Shown here one piece after another: positions 29,166 to 38,931 of a DNA stretch of 64,000 bases. The first letter of the stretch is position 1; each line of letters opens with the position of its first letter. The stretch comes from an uncultured Flavobacteriales bacterium (GTDB lineage: Bacteria; Bacteroidota; Bacteroidia; Flavobacteriales_G; Salibacteraceae). The notes under the pieces were generated by a model. The model saw only the letters and a list, made by a program, of their open reading frames with translations, was not told the DNA's origin and did no database searches. Both the position numbers and the translations under genes were made by a program. The stretch covers positions 25,088 to 89,087 of the forward strand of contig CAJXZP010000009.1 of NCBI GenBank assembly GCA_913062955.1, given 5' to 3'.

Positions 29166-32100
29166 ATGAAAATCAACCTCAATTTACCCAAACTTATATT
29201 TTGTTTTTTCTTACTTTCATCAAGTCAATTTGTAATGTCTCAGTCATTTATAAACGAAGCTTGGTCTATTAAGGAAGGGACTCCGTCCCTTAATTTCGAT
29301 TACTCTAAAACGCTGATAACCAATCAGGGTGATGTTTTAGTGATTGGAAATACGATTACCTCCAATGAGGGCGTAAATGTACTTTTGGTGAAATATGACA
29401 AAGAAGGGACTGTTCTTTGGAGTGAAAATTTTGATGGGCCTAGTTCGGGAGACGATTATGGAACAAGTATTAGAATAGATCTAAATGGAGACATACTGGT
29501 TTCGGCAGCCACTTTCAATACAGTAAACAATAGCTATGATTTCTTTATTTTTAAGCTAAATGATTCCGGGCAGGTTATTTGGGATTTTCAATATGATGCG
29601 TTCCAATTGGATGATATACCGAGTGATATAGGTGATTGTGGTAACGGAAATGTTATAATAACGGGAACCAGTGTTTCGCCTCAAACTGGCTATGATTTTT
29701 TTACAATTATGTTGAGTACAAATGGTCAATTACTATGGACTGACAGATATGACTTTATGAGTGGTGTAGATGGTGCCGTTTCATTAACTGTAAATGGACC
29801 TGGTGAATATGTAGTAATTGGAGGTAGTCAGGAATCTAGTCAGGATTTTGAAGTGGCCATGATGGTTTATAATGACTACGGACAACGATCAAATGTATTT
29901 AGATATGGAGGAGTAAATTTTTACGAAGCCACAGACATGGTGAATGATGCTAGCGGAAACATATATATTACGGGTTATGCAGATAATGGCAGCGGTGATT
30001 ATGACTACAAAACAATAAAGCTGGATAGATTCTTAAATTTAATTTGGAGCGTAATGCATGACGAAACTGGAGGAAAAGATGTAGCCTCAGGTATAGTGGT
30101 GGATGCCTCTCAAAATGTTTATGTTACGGGTACTGTATCTACTAATGGTAGCGCTAAAGAAATGCGAACTTTAAAGTATGATGTTAATGGGAATATAGTT
30201 TGGAGTCAGCGTTCGGACTTAAATAAAGACAATCTGTTTGTTTCTGGAAAAAGTATTTGTTTAGGTAATGCTGAATTGGGCGTACTGGCCGAGGTGGTTG
30301 ACCCTGTAAACGGTGAGAAACAATGTTTAACCACCGTTTATGGTACGGATGGAGTTGTAAAATGGGATAGAAAATTTGATTTCACCAAAGAAGAAGTACC
30401 TCTTCAAATTGGTAATTATGCAAACACATATACGGTAACTGGACTTTCGGGGTTTTCAGGAACTGAGTATTTTGTATTAAACTATGCGAGCTATAGAAAG
30501 CCAAATTTGGTAGTCGCTGGAGGTTCTGGTTTATCCGATTTTATTGGCAATGAACTGATAGTGGATTTTACCTCCAAGGATATTGACATTACTAACATAG
30601 ATGATGATAAACTGGGGTTTGGCTCGTTGGATAAATTTATAAGCCCGGCAGCCATGGCGGATATTCAAAGTAGGTTGGGAGAAATTGTGGATTTAAGTGC
30701 ATGTAAAGTAACACGCGGATTTTCGGGGTTAAAATCATACCACACTATTTCAAGAACACGGTTTGGAACTGAAATAAGTATCCCTCATTTTTGGTCAACT
30801 CTTGTTCTTAATTTCCCTGTAGGGACAAACCTAACGGCAGTTTCGTCTAGTTTAGAGTCCTCTCCTTATGTAAATAATACAGAGCTAAATAGCGTTTTAA
30901 CTTTAAACTCTACGCCCAACGATGGTTGGTATAACCAACAGCATTCTCTTCAAAGTACATTATTTCCACTAGGACATATTAATGTAGAAGGAGCATGGGA
31001 CTTGGCTACTGGACAAGACTATGTGAAAGTAGGTGTGGTGGATGCTGGGGTTAACAAGAATCATGAAGATTTTCAGGTAAATGGGGTAAGCCGTGTGGTG
31101 GGTGGATACAACCATGGAGATGGACGTGCTTCTGATTATGTTAATGACATTTGGGATCCTACTGGGCATGGAACTAAAGTAACAGGTATAATTGGGGCTA
31201 ATAGAGATAACAGTATTGGAGTAGCAGGTATAGCTGGTGGAGGCGGAGGATTGGGCAATGGGGTGAGTTTGTATAATTTGAGAGGGGCTAGTGTTAATGA
31301 CGTGGAGATAATTACAACCACAGCAGCAGCAGAGTGTCTTTTGCATGGAGCAACGGATGTGAATACGCTAGTAAGTAGTTATCAGGGGTTTGTGGGTTAT
31401 GGATTGGGTTTACATGCCATGAACCATAGTTATGGAGGAATAACCACTGGTAATCCCAACAATATATTAGAAGGTGCTTTACGTTTTGCTTTCCGAAATG
31501 GGGTAGTAAATGTGGCTGCCCGTGGTAATACAGCGAATAACCCCAACTCATATCCGCAATATCCAGCTAGCTTTGAGGATCATTTGGTAATTACTGTAGG
31601 CGGAACCGATTATAAAGGAGAATATTGGCCAGGGGCAGCCATAGATCATGGGGTGGATGTAGCCGCACCTGCTCAACAAACGCATCCGGGGACTGGTGCA
31701 GCATTGATTTATTCAACCACTGGAACGGGTGATAATTTGCAGACTAATATTTACCTTCCCTTTGGAGCCACATCGGCTGCAGCGCCCCATGCTACGGGAG
31801 TGGCGGCATTAATGCTGTCGTATGTAAATCAAACGGGGTGTAGAAGTAATTTAAGTGTAGAAGATATAGAGTATATACTAGAGGCAACCGCCAAAGATGT
31901 GGTAGCAAGTCCGGCAAGTTTTGGTTATGATGCATATACGGGATTTGGTTTGTTAAATGCCAAAGCTGCATTGGAAGCCATTGAAATGCCTCGGTACCGG
32001 ATCAAACATGTTAGTAGTTATACCACTAAACAAAATATTATGAATTCTATAGATCAGGAAACGGGTTGGACTAATCGTTTTTTTGATTTTGATAAAGGAC

Positions 32101-32759
32101 CGTTTAGTCATATACCCAATGGGTCGCATCCATCAAAGTGGTATAAAGTGAGTATGTTGGTTCAAGCTAGCTTAGAGCCTAATGAAGTGGTAATTGATCA
32201 ATGGTTACGGTTAAGCGGAACCAATCTGTATCCTACCAAACATGGGGCTAACCATCATATTTTTAACGTACGTGGGGTACAGTCATATAATTATATAGCC
32301 AGTGGTAATGAAGCTATAATTGAAGGTTATGTGTATGAGGTGGATCTAGGAAACGGAACAACGGTATGGTTTCCTGAAGAGTTGAATGATGATTTGCCTA
32401 TAGAGTTAGGTTTTTCGTTGTATACCGAAAATACCAGTGCCACCACATATACTTATCCATGTTTATCTCCGTTGGGTGTAGAAACCGTAGAAGCGCCCAC
32501 ATTGGATGCCTTATTGTATCCTAACCCAGTCTCTCAGAATTTCACCCAATTAAAATATACCTTACCTTCAAATGCCAAGGTTGTGATTCAAATACAGGAT
32601 CTCTCGGGTAGGGTGGTGCAAACGGTGTTGTCTGAAAACCAAAGAAAGGGCGTTAATTTTGTTCATATTCCTTTAAATTCTATTTCAAGTGGTGTATATT
32701 TAGTTCATTTAATAGCCGGTACACATGCCGAAACCTTTAAACTGATCAAAACTAACTAG
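29166..32759 (+). CDS. Secreted subtilisin-family (S8) serine protease with N-terminal propeller-like region and type A T9SS sorting domain
   Basis: Catalytic D in GVVDAGV (codon 31041-31043), H in TGHGTKVTGIIG (31167-31169), S in GATSAAAPHATG (31773-31775); C-terminal LYPNPVSQNFTQLKY...GVYLVHLIAGTHAETFKLIK. Confidence 0.9.
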   Translation: MKINLNLPKLIFCFFLLSSSQFVMSQSFINEAWSIKEGTPSLNFDYSKTLITNQGDVLVIGNTITSNEGVNVLLVKYDKEGTVLWSENFDGPSSGDDYGTSIRIDLNGDILVSAATFNTVNNSYDFFIFKLNDSGQVIWDFQYDAFQLDDIPSDIGDCGNGNVIITGTSVSPQTGYDFFTIMLSTNGQLLWTDRYDFMSGVDGAVSLTVNGPGEYVVIGGSQESSQDFEVAMMVYNDYGQRSNVFRYGGVNFYEATDMVNDASGNIYITGYADNGSGDYDYKTIKLDRFLNLIWSVMHDETGGKDVASGIVVDASQNVYVTGTVSTNGSAKEMRTLKYDVNGNIVWSQRSDLNKDNLFVSGKSICLGNAELGVLAEVVDPVNGEKQCLTTVYGTDGVVKWDRKFDFTKEEVPLQIGNYANTYTVTGLSGFSGTEYFVLNYASYRKPNLVVAGGSGLSDFIGNELIVDFTSKDIDITNIDDDKLGFGSLDKFISPAAMADIQSRLGEIVDLSACKVTRGFSGLKSYHTISRTRFGTEISIPHFWSTLVLNFPVGTNLTAVSSSLESSPYVNNTELNSVLTLNSTPNDGWYNQQHSLQSTLFPLGHINVEGAWDLATGQDYVKVGVVDAGVNKNHEDFQVNGVSRVVGGYNHGDGRASDYVNDIWDPTGHGTKVTGIIGANRDNSIGVAGIAGGGGGLGNGVSLYNLRGASVNDVEIITTTAAAECLLHGATDVNTLVSSYQGFVGYGLGLHAMNHSYGGITTGNPNNILEGALRFAFRNGVVNVAARGNTANNPNSYPQYPASFEDHLVITVGGTDYKGEYWPGAAIDHGVDVAAPAQQTHPGTGAALIYSTTGTGDNLQTNIYLPFGATSAAAPHATGVAALMLSYVNQTGCRSNLSVEDIEYILEATAKDVVASPASFGYDAYTGFGLLNAKAALEAIEMPRYRIKHVSSYTTKQNIMNSIDQETGWTNRFFDFDKGPFSHIPNGSHPSKWYKVSMLVQASLEPNEVVIDQWLRLSGTNLYPTKHGANHHIFNVRGVQSYNYIASGNEAIIEGYVYEVDLGNGTTVWFPEELNDDLPIELGFSLYTENTSATTYTYPCLSPLGVETVEAPTLDALLYPNPVSQNFTQLKYTLPSNAKVVIQIQDLSGRVVQTVLSENQRKGVNFVHIPLNSISSGVYLVHLIAGTHAETFKLIKTN

Positions 32760-32760
32760 A

Positions 32761-34494
32761 ATGAAAGCACTAATTTTAAAATTGGGGTTAATTGTTATTT
32801 ATGTGATGATTAATATAAGTACTCAAGCTCAAGCACCTTTTGTGATTGAGTTGGTAAAAGACATTAACCCCACTGGAGACTCACGATGTGGTGGCTTTTT
32901 GGAGTTGAACGGACTCGTATATTTTGTAGCAGATGATGGGGTGCATGGCACGGAGCTTTGGGTGAGTGACGGAACGGAAATGGGCACCTATATGGTGAAA
33001 GATATTAACCCTTCGGATAAAGGGAACATCTTTGATTTTCAAGTTTTGAATGGGAAATTATTATTTAAAGCAGTTGATGCGTTACATGGTGGTGAATGGT
33101 GGGTGAGTGACGGAACCGAAGCAGGAACAACGTTACTGAAAGATATAAATACCTTACCTCCACCATCGTTTGAAAGTAGTACGTCCATTATATCCATTGG
33201 TATGTATAACAATGAATTGTATTTTACAGCCAATGATGGTATCCATGGTTTAGAAACATGGAAAACAGATGGAACCACAGCAGGAACTCAAATGGTGGCC
33301 GATTTAAGTCCAGTGCCGTGGAGCATGGCTGTTGCGGGGTCTATTATTCAAATAAATGGAATGGAATACCATGATAAGTTTTATTATATGGCAAATGATA
33401 GTGTCCATGGGTTTGAGTTGTGGGTGTTAGACTCTACTAATGCGACCCCACGGATGCTAAAAGATATTTATCCAGGGGAGGAAGATTCAAGGCCGTTTTT
33501 TTTAGCGGTGTATAACGATGTATTGCTTTTTAGAGCTACCGATACCAATGGTCCAGAGCTTTGGGTAACGGACGGTACCGCTCAAGGGACACAACTGATG
33601 GCTGATATTGTTACCGGTCCTAGTGGAAATATAGATCAGGGAAGTAAGCCTTTTGGACCTCTGGTATATAAGGATTGGTTGTATTTTGGAACTTCAATAC
33701 CGGGTGTAGGTAGGCATTTTTTGTACAGAACACAAGGCGTGGTGGGTGACCCCGAAGAGGTGATACTTAATTCGCAACCTATATGGACTGGTAATGGTCG
33801 TAGTTATGTTTATAATGACAAGTTGTATTTTAATGGATATACGGATAGTACGGCTACAGAGCTATGGTGTTATACCGGTTCTCCGGGTTCAGATTCCTTA
33901 TTAATAGATATAGATACCTCTACTATTTGGAGTTTTGGTGGTACGTTGAGTAGTAGCCCAAGTCATTTTTTTGAGTTTAAAGAACATTTGTTTTTTAAAG
34001 CTTTTGTGTATAGTGGTTTTGGAAATCAAATATGGGTAACCAATAAAGAGCATGATTGGTTTACGTATTTAACAAGCAACACCACTATGATGTATGATCA
34101 AAGTGGGTTTGCTGATAAGCTAATTATGGGTGATTATGTTTATTTTCAAGGTAATCACGATGGGTATGGAGAAGAATTGTGGCGAATTAGGTACGACAGC
34201 ACTTTGCTGGGTACGGGTAATGATTTGGTGTATTTAAATAAAACATTAAAGGCTTTTCCAAATCCGAGTAAGGAAGGAGAAGTACAACTTAGTTTTACAC
34301 TACCCGAATCGGGAACGTATTCTATCCGAGTATATAATTTATCGGGTCAAGTAGTGCGTACGGTGCCTGAACAATCGGGTCTTGCTGGTGAGAATATACT
34401 AGAAATGGATCTGGAAAATTTAAATTCGGGTGTTTACATCATTGAACTAAGATCCAAATCATCATTTGGCCAGATCAAATTTGTACAGATGTAG
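32761..34494 (+). CDS. ELWxxDGT repeat protein with type A T9SS sorting domain
   Basis: Repeats TELWVSDGTEMGT, EWWVSDGTEAGT, ETWKTDGTTAGT, PELWVTDGTAQGT; C-terminal FPNPSKEGEVQLSF...GVYIIELRSKSSFGQIKFVQM. Confidence 0.88.
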   Translation: MKALILKLGLIVIYVMINISTQAQAPFVIELVKDINPTGDSRCGGFLELNGLVYFVADDGVHGTELWVSDGTEMGTYMVKDINPSDKGNIFDFQVLNGKLLFKAVDALHGGEWWVSDGTEAGTTLLKDINTLPPPSFESSTSIISIGMYNNELYFTANDGIHGLETWKTDGTTAGTQMVADLSPVPWSMAVAGSIIQINGMEYHDKFYYMANDSVHGFELWVLDSTNATPRMLKDIYPGEEDSRPFFLAVYNDVLLFRATDTNGPELWVTDGTAQGTQLMADIVTGPSGNIDQGSKPFGPLVYKDWLYFGTSIPGVGRHFLYRTQGVVGDPEEVILNSQPIWTGNGRSYVYNDKLYFNGYTDSTATELWCYTGSPGSDSLLIDIDTSTIWSFGGTLSSSPSHFFEFKEHLFFKAFVYSGFGNQIWVTNKEHDWFTYLTSNTTMMYDQSGFADKLIMGDYVYFQGNHDGYGEELWRIRYDSTLLGTGNDLVYLNKTLKAFPNPSKEGEVQLSFTLPESGTYSIRVYNLSGQVVRTVPEQSGLAGENILEMDLENLNSGVYIIELRSKSSFGQIKFVQM

Positions 34495-34504
34495 GTTGAT
34501 GTGA

Positions 34505-35083
34505 TTATTGATTCAATAATTGAGGGATATTTGACGCAAATAATTTTACCGCAATCGCTAATAATACGACTCCAAATATTTTACGGATAATTAAAATCCC
34601 ATTGTTACCCAATACCTTCTCAATTTTTTCGGATGATTTTAATACCAGAAAAACCACCACGATATTGATTAGAATGGCAATGACAATATTAATGGTTTCG
34701 TATTGTGATTTCAATGAAAGAATAGTGGTCAACGAACCGGCACCAGCAATAAGTGGGAATGCCAATGGAAATACCGCTGCTGAGTCTGGAGCATCTTCTT
34801 TAAATAAAGTAATTCCTAAAACCATTTCTAATGCCAACGCAAAAATGACAAATGCACCCGCTACGGCAAAGGAATAGACATCAATACCAATAATGCCGAG
34901 TATACTCTCTCCTACAAAAACAAAGGCAATCATTATCAGGGCCGAAACAATACTCGCCTTTTCCGATTGAATGTGTCCTACCTTTTGTCTAAGACTAATA
35001 ATTAACGGTATAGAACCGATGATATCTACTACCGCAAACAAAATCATGGTAGCAGGTAAGATTTGTTTGAAATCAATATTCAT
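34505..35083 (-). CDS. MarC family integral membrane protein
   Basis: Six hydrophobic helices; FKEDAPDSAAVFPLAFPLIAGAGSLTTILS matches MarC family. Confidence 0.9.
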   Translation of the reverse strand: MNIDFKQILPATMILFAVVDIIGSIPLIISLRQKVGHIQSEKASIVSALIMIAFVFVGESILGIIGIDVYSFAVAGAFVIFALALEMVLGITLFKEDAPDSAAVFPLAFPLIAGAGSLTTILSLKSQYETINIVIAILINIVVVFLVLKSSEKIEKVLGNNGILIIRKIFGVVLLAIAVKLFASNIPQLLNQ

Positions 35084-35091
35084 AGCAAGTT

Positions 35092-35658
35092 TTATTTAAG
35101 GATGACATCCTCAATGACTTGAGGAAAATATTGGTGCTCTAATTTATGAATTTTTGCGGCTAAATCGTCTGGTGTGTCACCTGAATTTATTTCGCACGTG
35201 TATTGCGCTATAATGGCACCATCATCATACTGGTTATTTACGTAATGAATGGTAATACCACTTTCTTTCTCTTTGGCAGCAATAACGGCCTTATGTACGT
35301 TGTCGCCATACATTCCTTTACCGCCATAATTGGGTAGTAATGCGGGATGAATATTGACAATTTTATTTGGAAATGCTTCCACCATGTTTGCCGGAACTAA
35401 CCATAAAAAACCGGCTAACACCACTAGGTCTATTTGATAATTGACCAAAATGTCCACGACATCATTGCTTTTGCTGAATTGCTGACGATTAAATTTCACC
35501 ACCGGAACATTGAATTTTTCGGCTCGTTGAATAACGCCAGCTTCCGGGTTATTGACCAATACTATTCGAACCTGAACATCTGAACTATTTTCAAAATGTT
35601 CCATGATTTTTTGTGCATTGGTTCCCGAACCGGATGCGAAAATGGCCATGTTTTTCAT
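35092..35658 (-). CDS. purN: Phosphoribosylglycinamide formyltransferase
   Basis: AIFASGSGTNAQKI, VLAGFLWLVP, NIHPALLPNYGGKGMYG, SGITIHYVNNQYDDGAIIAQ. Confidence 0.94.
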   Translation of the reverse strand: MKNMAIFASGSGTNAQKIMEHFENSSDVQVRIVLVNNPEAGVIQRAEKFNVPVVKFNRQQFSKSNDVVDILVNYQIDLVVLAGFLWLVPANMVEAFPNKIVNIHPALLPNYGGKGMYGDNVHKAVIAAKEKESGITIHYVNNQYDDGAIIAQYTCEINSGDTPDDLAAKIHKLEHQYFPQVIEDVILK

Positions 35659-35674
35659 TCTCCAAAATTTTGGA

Positions 35675-35700
35675 CAAAAGTAGACTCTATTCCGGAATAG
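35675..35700 (-). promoter_or_regulatory. Putative purN promoter with embedded perfect palindrome
   Basis: Minus-strand TACTTTTG (35675-35682) matches TAnnTTTG; CTATTCCGGAATAG (35687-35700) is a perfect 14-bp palindrome just upstream of it. Confidence 0.45.
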
Positions 35701-35740
35701 AAATATCTTAGATCAGGAATAAAAATGTCTGGTTTCTGTA

Positions 35741-35926
35741 AAATATCCATCGGATATTTAAGCGTATCACCGTAGTGATAAAGCCTAATAATGAAAAAGT
35801 GATGCTTTTGCGATCATATAACATGAGTTAATAAACCACGGTCGATAGCAAAATTGCCGAAGGGAATTTAAAAGCTATCATATTTGTGATTAGCTAATAC
35901 ACCTTTCAAAAAGGGCGTCTTTTTTT
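35741..35926 (+). ncRNA. Candidate structured RNA: serial hairpins ending in a terminator-like hairpin
   Basis: AAATATCC-ATC-GGATATTT; TATCAC-CGTA-GTGATA; TGATGC-TTTT-GCGATCA (one bulge); GATAGC/GCTATC enclosing AAATT/AATTT; ACACCTTT-CAAA-AAGGGCGT followed by CTTTTTTT; no ORF in this 365-bp gap. Confidence 0.4.
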
Positions 35927-36025
35927 ATTTCGTTTTTTGGAGAGTCAAAAAATGAAAAAAGTAAAAGGGTCTGGATGATTTTAAATTTCAGAGTAAGTCT
36001 TCAAATCCTTGGTGTCAAATGAATT

Positions 36026-37237
36026 CTAAAATCTCAAATAATTGGAATCCCCATAACTCAAGAAACGAAAGTTATTTTCTAATGCGTAATCGTACACATT
36101 TTTCCATTCCTTACCAATCAAAGCAGCTACTAATAATAACAAAGTACTTCCCGGTTGATGAAAATTAGTAATCAATGCCCCACATACTTTAGGACTATAA
36201 CCCGGGGCAATGATTAAACGCGACTTGGCCATAAATCGGGTTTTGTCCTGGGAGTTCAAAAAATCAACCAATCCCAGAAACGCTTCTTTTTTAGAATACG
36301 ATTGAGGTAAATCATAGGCATCCCACATCATAAGTTCCTTCATGGATGAGGTGTCTTTGTGAGTCAGCCATTTTACGCCAAACCAGTACAAAGTTTCTAA
36401 AGTACGCATAGAGGTGGTACCTACCGGTGTAATGCGTTTGTCACAATGGGCTAGTTCCAATAAAGTATCCATATCGGCATCTATCCATTCGGCATGCATA
36501 GGATGCTCTTTCATAGTATCCGAAGATACCGGTTTGAAAGTTCCTGCCCCTACATGTAAGGTGATTTGAGAAGAGTGAATTCCCTTATCAGCTAATTGTG
36601 AAACGACCTCGTTGGTAAAATGCAATCCTGCCGTTGGGGCAGCTACAGATCCTTCTTCTTTTGCAAATACAGTTTGATAGCGTTCTTTATCCGAATCGGT
36701 CAACTCTCTTTTAATGTATGGAGGGAGGGGAATTCTACCCACGTTTTCTAATACTTCCGAAAACGTAAGGTCTTCGGCTATCCATGAAAACGTAATGAGA
36801 AACTCTCCTTCTAATCGTTCGGTTAAAAAGGCTCGTAATTCAAATCCATTGGAATCAGAAATACATAGGTATTCTTCTTTCCATTTTTTAGCACCACCAA
36901 CCAGACAAATCCATTGCGATGTTTTTTGAGCCGACATCGCCATACTTAAGTCCACACCTTCGCCATGGGGTTCTAAGCAGAATATCTCAATATCACGCCC
37001 ATTGCGGTTTTGAAAAATGATACGGGCTTGTACTACCTTGGTATTGTTGAATACCAAATGCGAATTTGGATCCATGGTTTCAGGGAGCTGATCAAAAATA
37101 GTTTCACTAATGTTTCCTTGGTTATATACCAATAACTTAGACTCACTCCGATGGGTAGCCGGTTTTACCGCTATTTTTTCGGTGGGTAAATCGTAGGTGA
37201 AATCACGAATAGAAAGATTTTGAACTTGACTCTTCAT
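36026..37237 (-). CDS. queA: S-adenosylmethionine:tRNA ribosyltransferase-isomerase
   Basis: FTYDLPTEKIAVKPATHRSESKLLV, GSVAAPTAGLHFT, TLHVGAGTFKPV, TNFHQPGSTLLLLV. Confidence 0.95.
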   Translation of the reverse strand: MKSQVQNLSIRDFTYDLPTEKIAVKPATHRSESKLLVYNQGNISETIFDQLPETMDPNSHLVFNNTKVVQARIIFQNRNGRDIEIFCLEPHGEGVDLSMAMSAQKTSQWICLVGGAKKWKEEYLCISDSNGFELRAFLTERLEGEFLITFSWIAEDLTFSEVLENVGRIPLPPYIKRELTDSDKERYQTVFAKEEGSVAAPTAGLHFTNEVVSQLADKGIHSSQITLHVGAGTFKPVSSDTMKEHPMHAEWIDADMDTLLELAHCDKRITPVGTTSMRTLETLYWFGVKWLTHKDTSSMKELMMWDAYDLPQSYSKKEAFLGLVDFLNSQDKTRFMAKSRLIIAPGYSPKVCGALITNFHQPGSTLLLLVAALIGKEWKNVYDYALENNFRFLSYGDSNYLRF

Positions 37238-37241
37238 TCCG

Positions 37242-37271
37242 CAAAAGTAGAATTAGAGATCGTTTCCGCAA
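37242..37271 (-). promoter_or_regulatory. Flavobacterial-type promoter for queA
   Basis: Minus strand TTG-N19-TACTTTTG; the -7 element ends 4 nt upstream of the annotated ATG. Confidence 0.6.
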
Positions 37272-37279
37272 GAAAATAA

Positions 37280-38710
37280 TCACAAAAGCGACTCCAGATA
37301 TTCCAGGGTAGTCTCTTCGTTAAGTCGGTATCTATTGGTGAGGATGAATCCGTTTTTGTCAATAAGCACACTATGTGGCAATGGACCTATGTCAAATGCC
37401 TCCTGAATGGCCTTCGTTTGTTTCGGATTGGCAAACAAATTAATGGTTTGTAAATCGTAAATATCTATTAAGGCCGTAAACTGACTCCACTCCGATTCTA
37501 TACAGAGGTTTATGATTTTTACGGGCTGATCTTTAAAATGGGCGACCAATTGATTTTCAAAATCAAACTTTTCAATACAGGGTTTACAAAAAGATGCCCA
37601 AAAGTTAATCAGCACAATACTATCCTTAAATGGGTTGGATTGAAATACCGAACTATCTGGGGTTGTGGCTGTAAAAGTGGGACAAACAGATTTAGGTGGA
37701 AGTTTTTCCTCTTTTGCAAATTGTTCCAATACCACATTCCTCATTTCTGTGTTTTCAATAAGAGTAAACCATTCCTCTTTGATGCTTTTGGGTAAAGCTT
37801 GTACTCTGAAAGACAGGTATGTACTTAATGCGAGATCAGAAATATTGGGGTTTAAGTGGGTATCCATGTATTCCAAAAAATGGTCCGTATTACGAGAAGT
37901 ATTGTTCTGAATGGTGGTATCGTTCATAGGATAAAACGACTGTTGATGATATTCTCGAAGTAAATGAGTAAAATGATTAAATCCCATCAGTTTTTCGTTT
38001 TCAATGGGAATCCCTTTCATTATTTGAGTAACAAAATCAGTAGGTATGCTATCCTGGATATTAAGCAACCTTTTTCTGTAAAGAAGAGAATTGAGTTTGA
38101 ATTGTGCGCCTAGTATTTTGAGACGGTCTGACTCTAGTTTAATATACCATTTGGGTAATTGGTTGGGGTCCGAAATTAGTTTCTCGGTTGCACTTTTTAT
38201 TACGGCATCATTCTTATCCATAAGGTCTGAATAGGAGTAATGCTCTCTTTGGGTCAAATTAATCAAGTTCATACTCGTTTCAAAATTTCTATAATAGTTG
38301 CCACCCATACGTTTCGAATAATTATTAATGGAGTCAAAATCACCTAAAAAGTAAGAAGAATCAGTCTCTTTGTAAAAAGTAATCGAGGCATTTGGTGCCG
38401 AAAAAACTTTATAACTACTGTCATTAAAGTCAAATTCATAATAATAAAATCCTTGTGATTTTAGTTGGGTCTGAAAGGAATCATTAGGCGCAATTTTGGT
38501 CTCAAATTCTTCATGGTCTCCCGGCAAGCGGTACCAATTATTTAGATAAAAATTTAAGGTGTCTTTAGTGAGGTTTACTAGGGTAAACTCACTCTGACCA
38601 TGGACATCAAAAGTGGTGTCTTTAAATTTTTCTTCCTCGGTTATTGGAGGAGTACTACACGCTGAAAACAAGAAGGTTGAAATAATCGCAAGGATGAAAG
38701 GTTTAAACAT
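37280..38710 (-). CDS. TlpA-like thioredoxin-fold lipoprotein (start revised to 38710)
   Basis: MFKPFILAIISTFLFSACSTPP lipobox; INFWASFCKPCIEKFDFE with CxxC; GPLPHSVLIDKNG. Confidence 0.82.
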   Translation of the reverse strand: MFKPFILAIISTFLFSACSTPPITEEEKFKDTTFDVHGQSEFTLVNLTKDTLNFYLNNWYRLPGDHEEFETKIAPNDSFQTQLKSQGFYYYEFDFNDSSYKVFSAPNASITFYKETDSSYFLGDFDSINNYSKRMGGNYYRNFETSMNLINLTQREHYSYSDLMDKNDAVIKSATEKLISDPNQLPKWYIKLESDRLKILGAQFKLNSLLYRKRLLNIQDSIPTDFVTQIMKGIPIENEKLMGFNHFTHLLREYHQQSFYPMNDTTIQNNTSRNTDHFLEYMDTHLNPNISDLALSTYLSFRVQALPKSIKEEWFTLIENTEMRNVVLEQFAKEEKLPPKSVCPTFTATTPDSSVFQSNPFKDSIVLINFWASFCKPCIEKFDFENQLVAHFKDQPVKIINLCIESEWSQFTALIDIYDLQTINLFANPKQTKAIQEAFDIGPLPHSVLIDKNGFILTNRYRLNEETTLEYLESLL

Positions 38711-38883
38711 AAACAGTAAGTATTGGTTTATTAGGGGTCCATTAGGGAAGACCAGTTCAATACTACAAACCAAAAATCATTTGGTAGAAGTATTTCTTTA
38801 TTTTTTAATACTGTTTAACGAATGCTTGTCTTTTTAGTACAATCGCTGCATTTTTCTTATTAAGAAAACTCAATTTATGTAGC

Positions 38884-38931
38884 ATTAATCATTAGGGTAT
38901 ATGGTAATAAGTGGTGTCTGGGTAGGTGCAA
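38884..38931. repeat. 48-bp direct repeat, copy 1 (stop-codon-spanning)
   Basis: attaatcattagggtatatggtaataagtggtgtctgggtaggtgcaa; differs by one base from 39643-39690. Confidence 0.9.

Noticed and set aside
30969-31551. Overlapping antisense ORFs in the subtilase
   Set aside because: Antisense of the catalytic domain; no independent support
38711-38773. N-terminal extension of the TlpA-like ORF
   Set aside because: Internal ATG at 38710 begins a clean lipoprotein signal peptide
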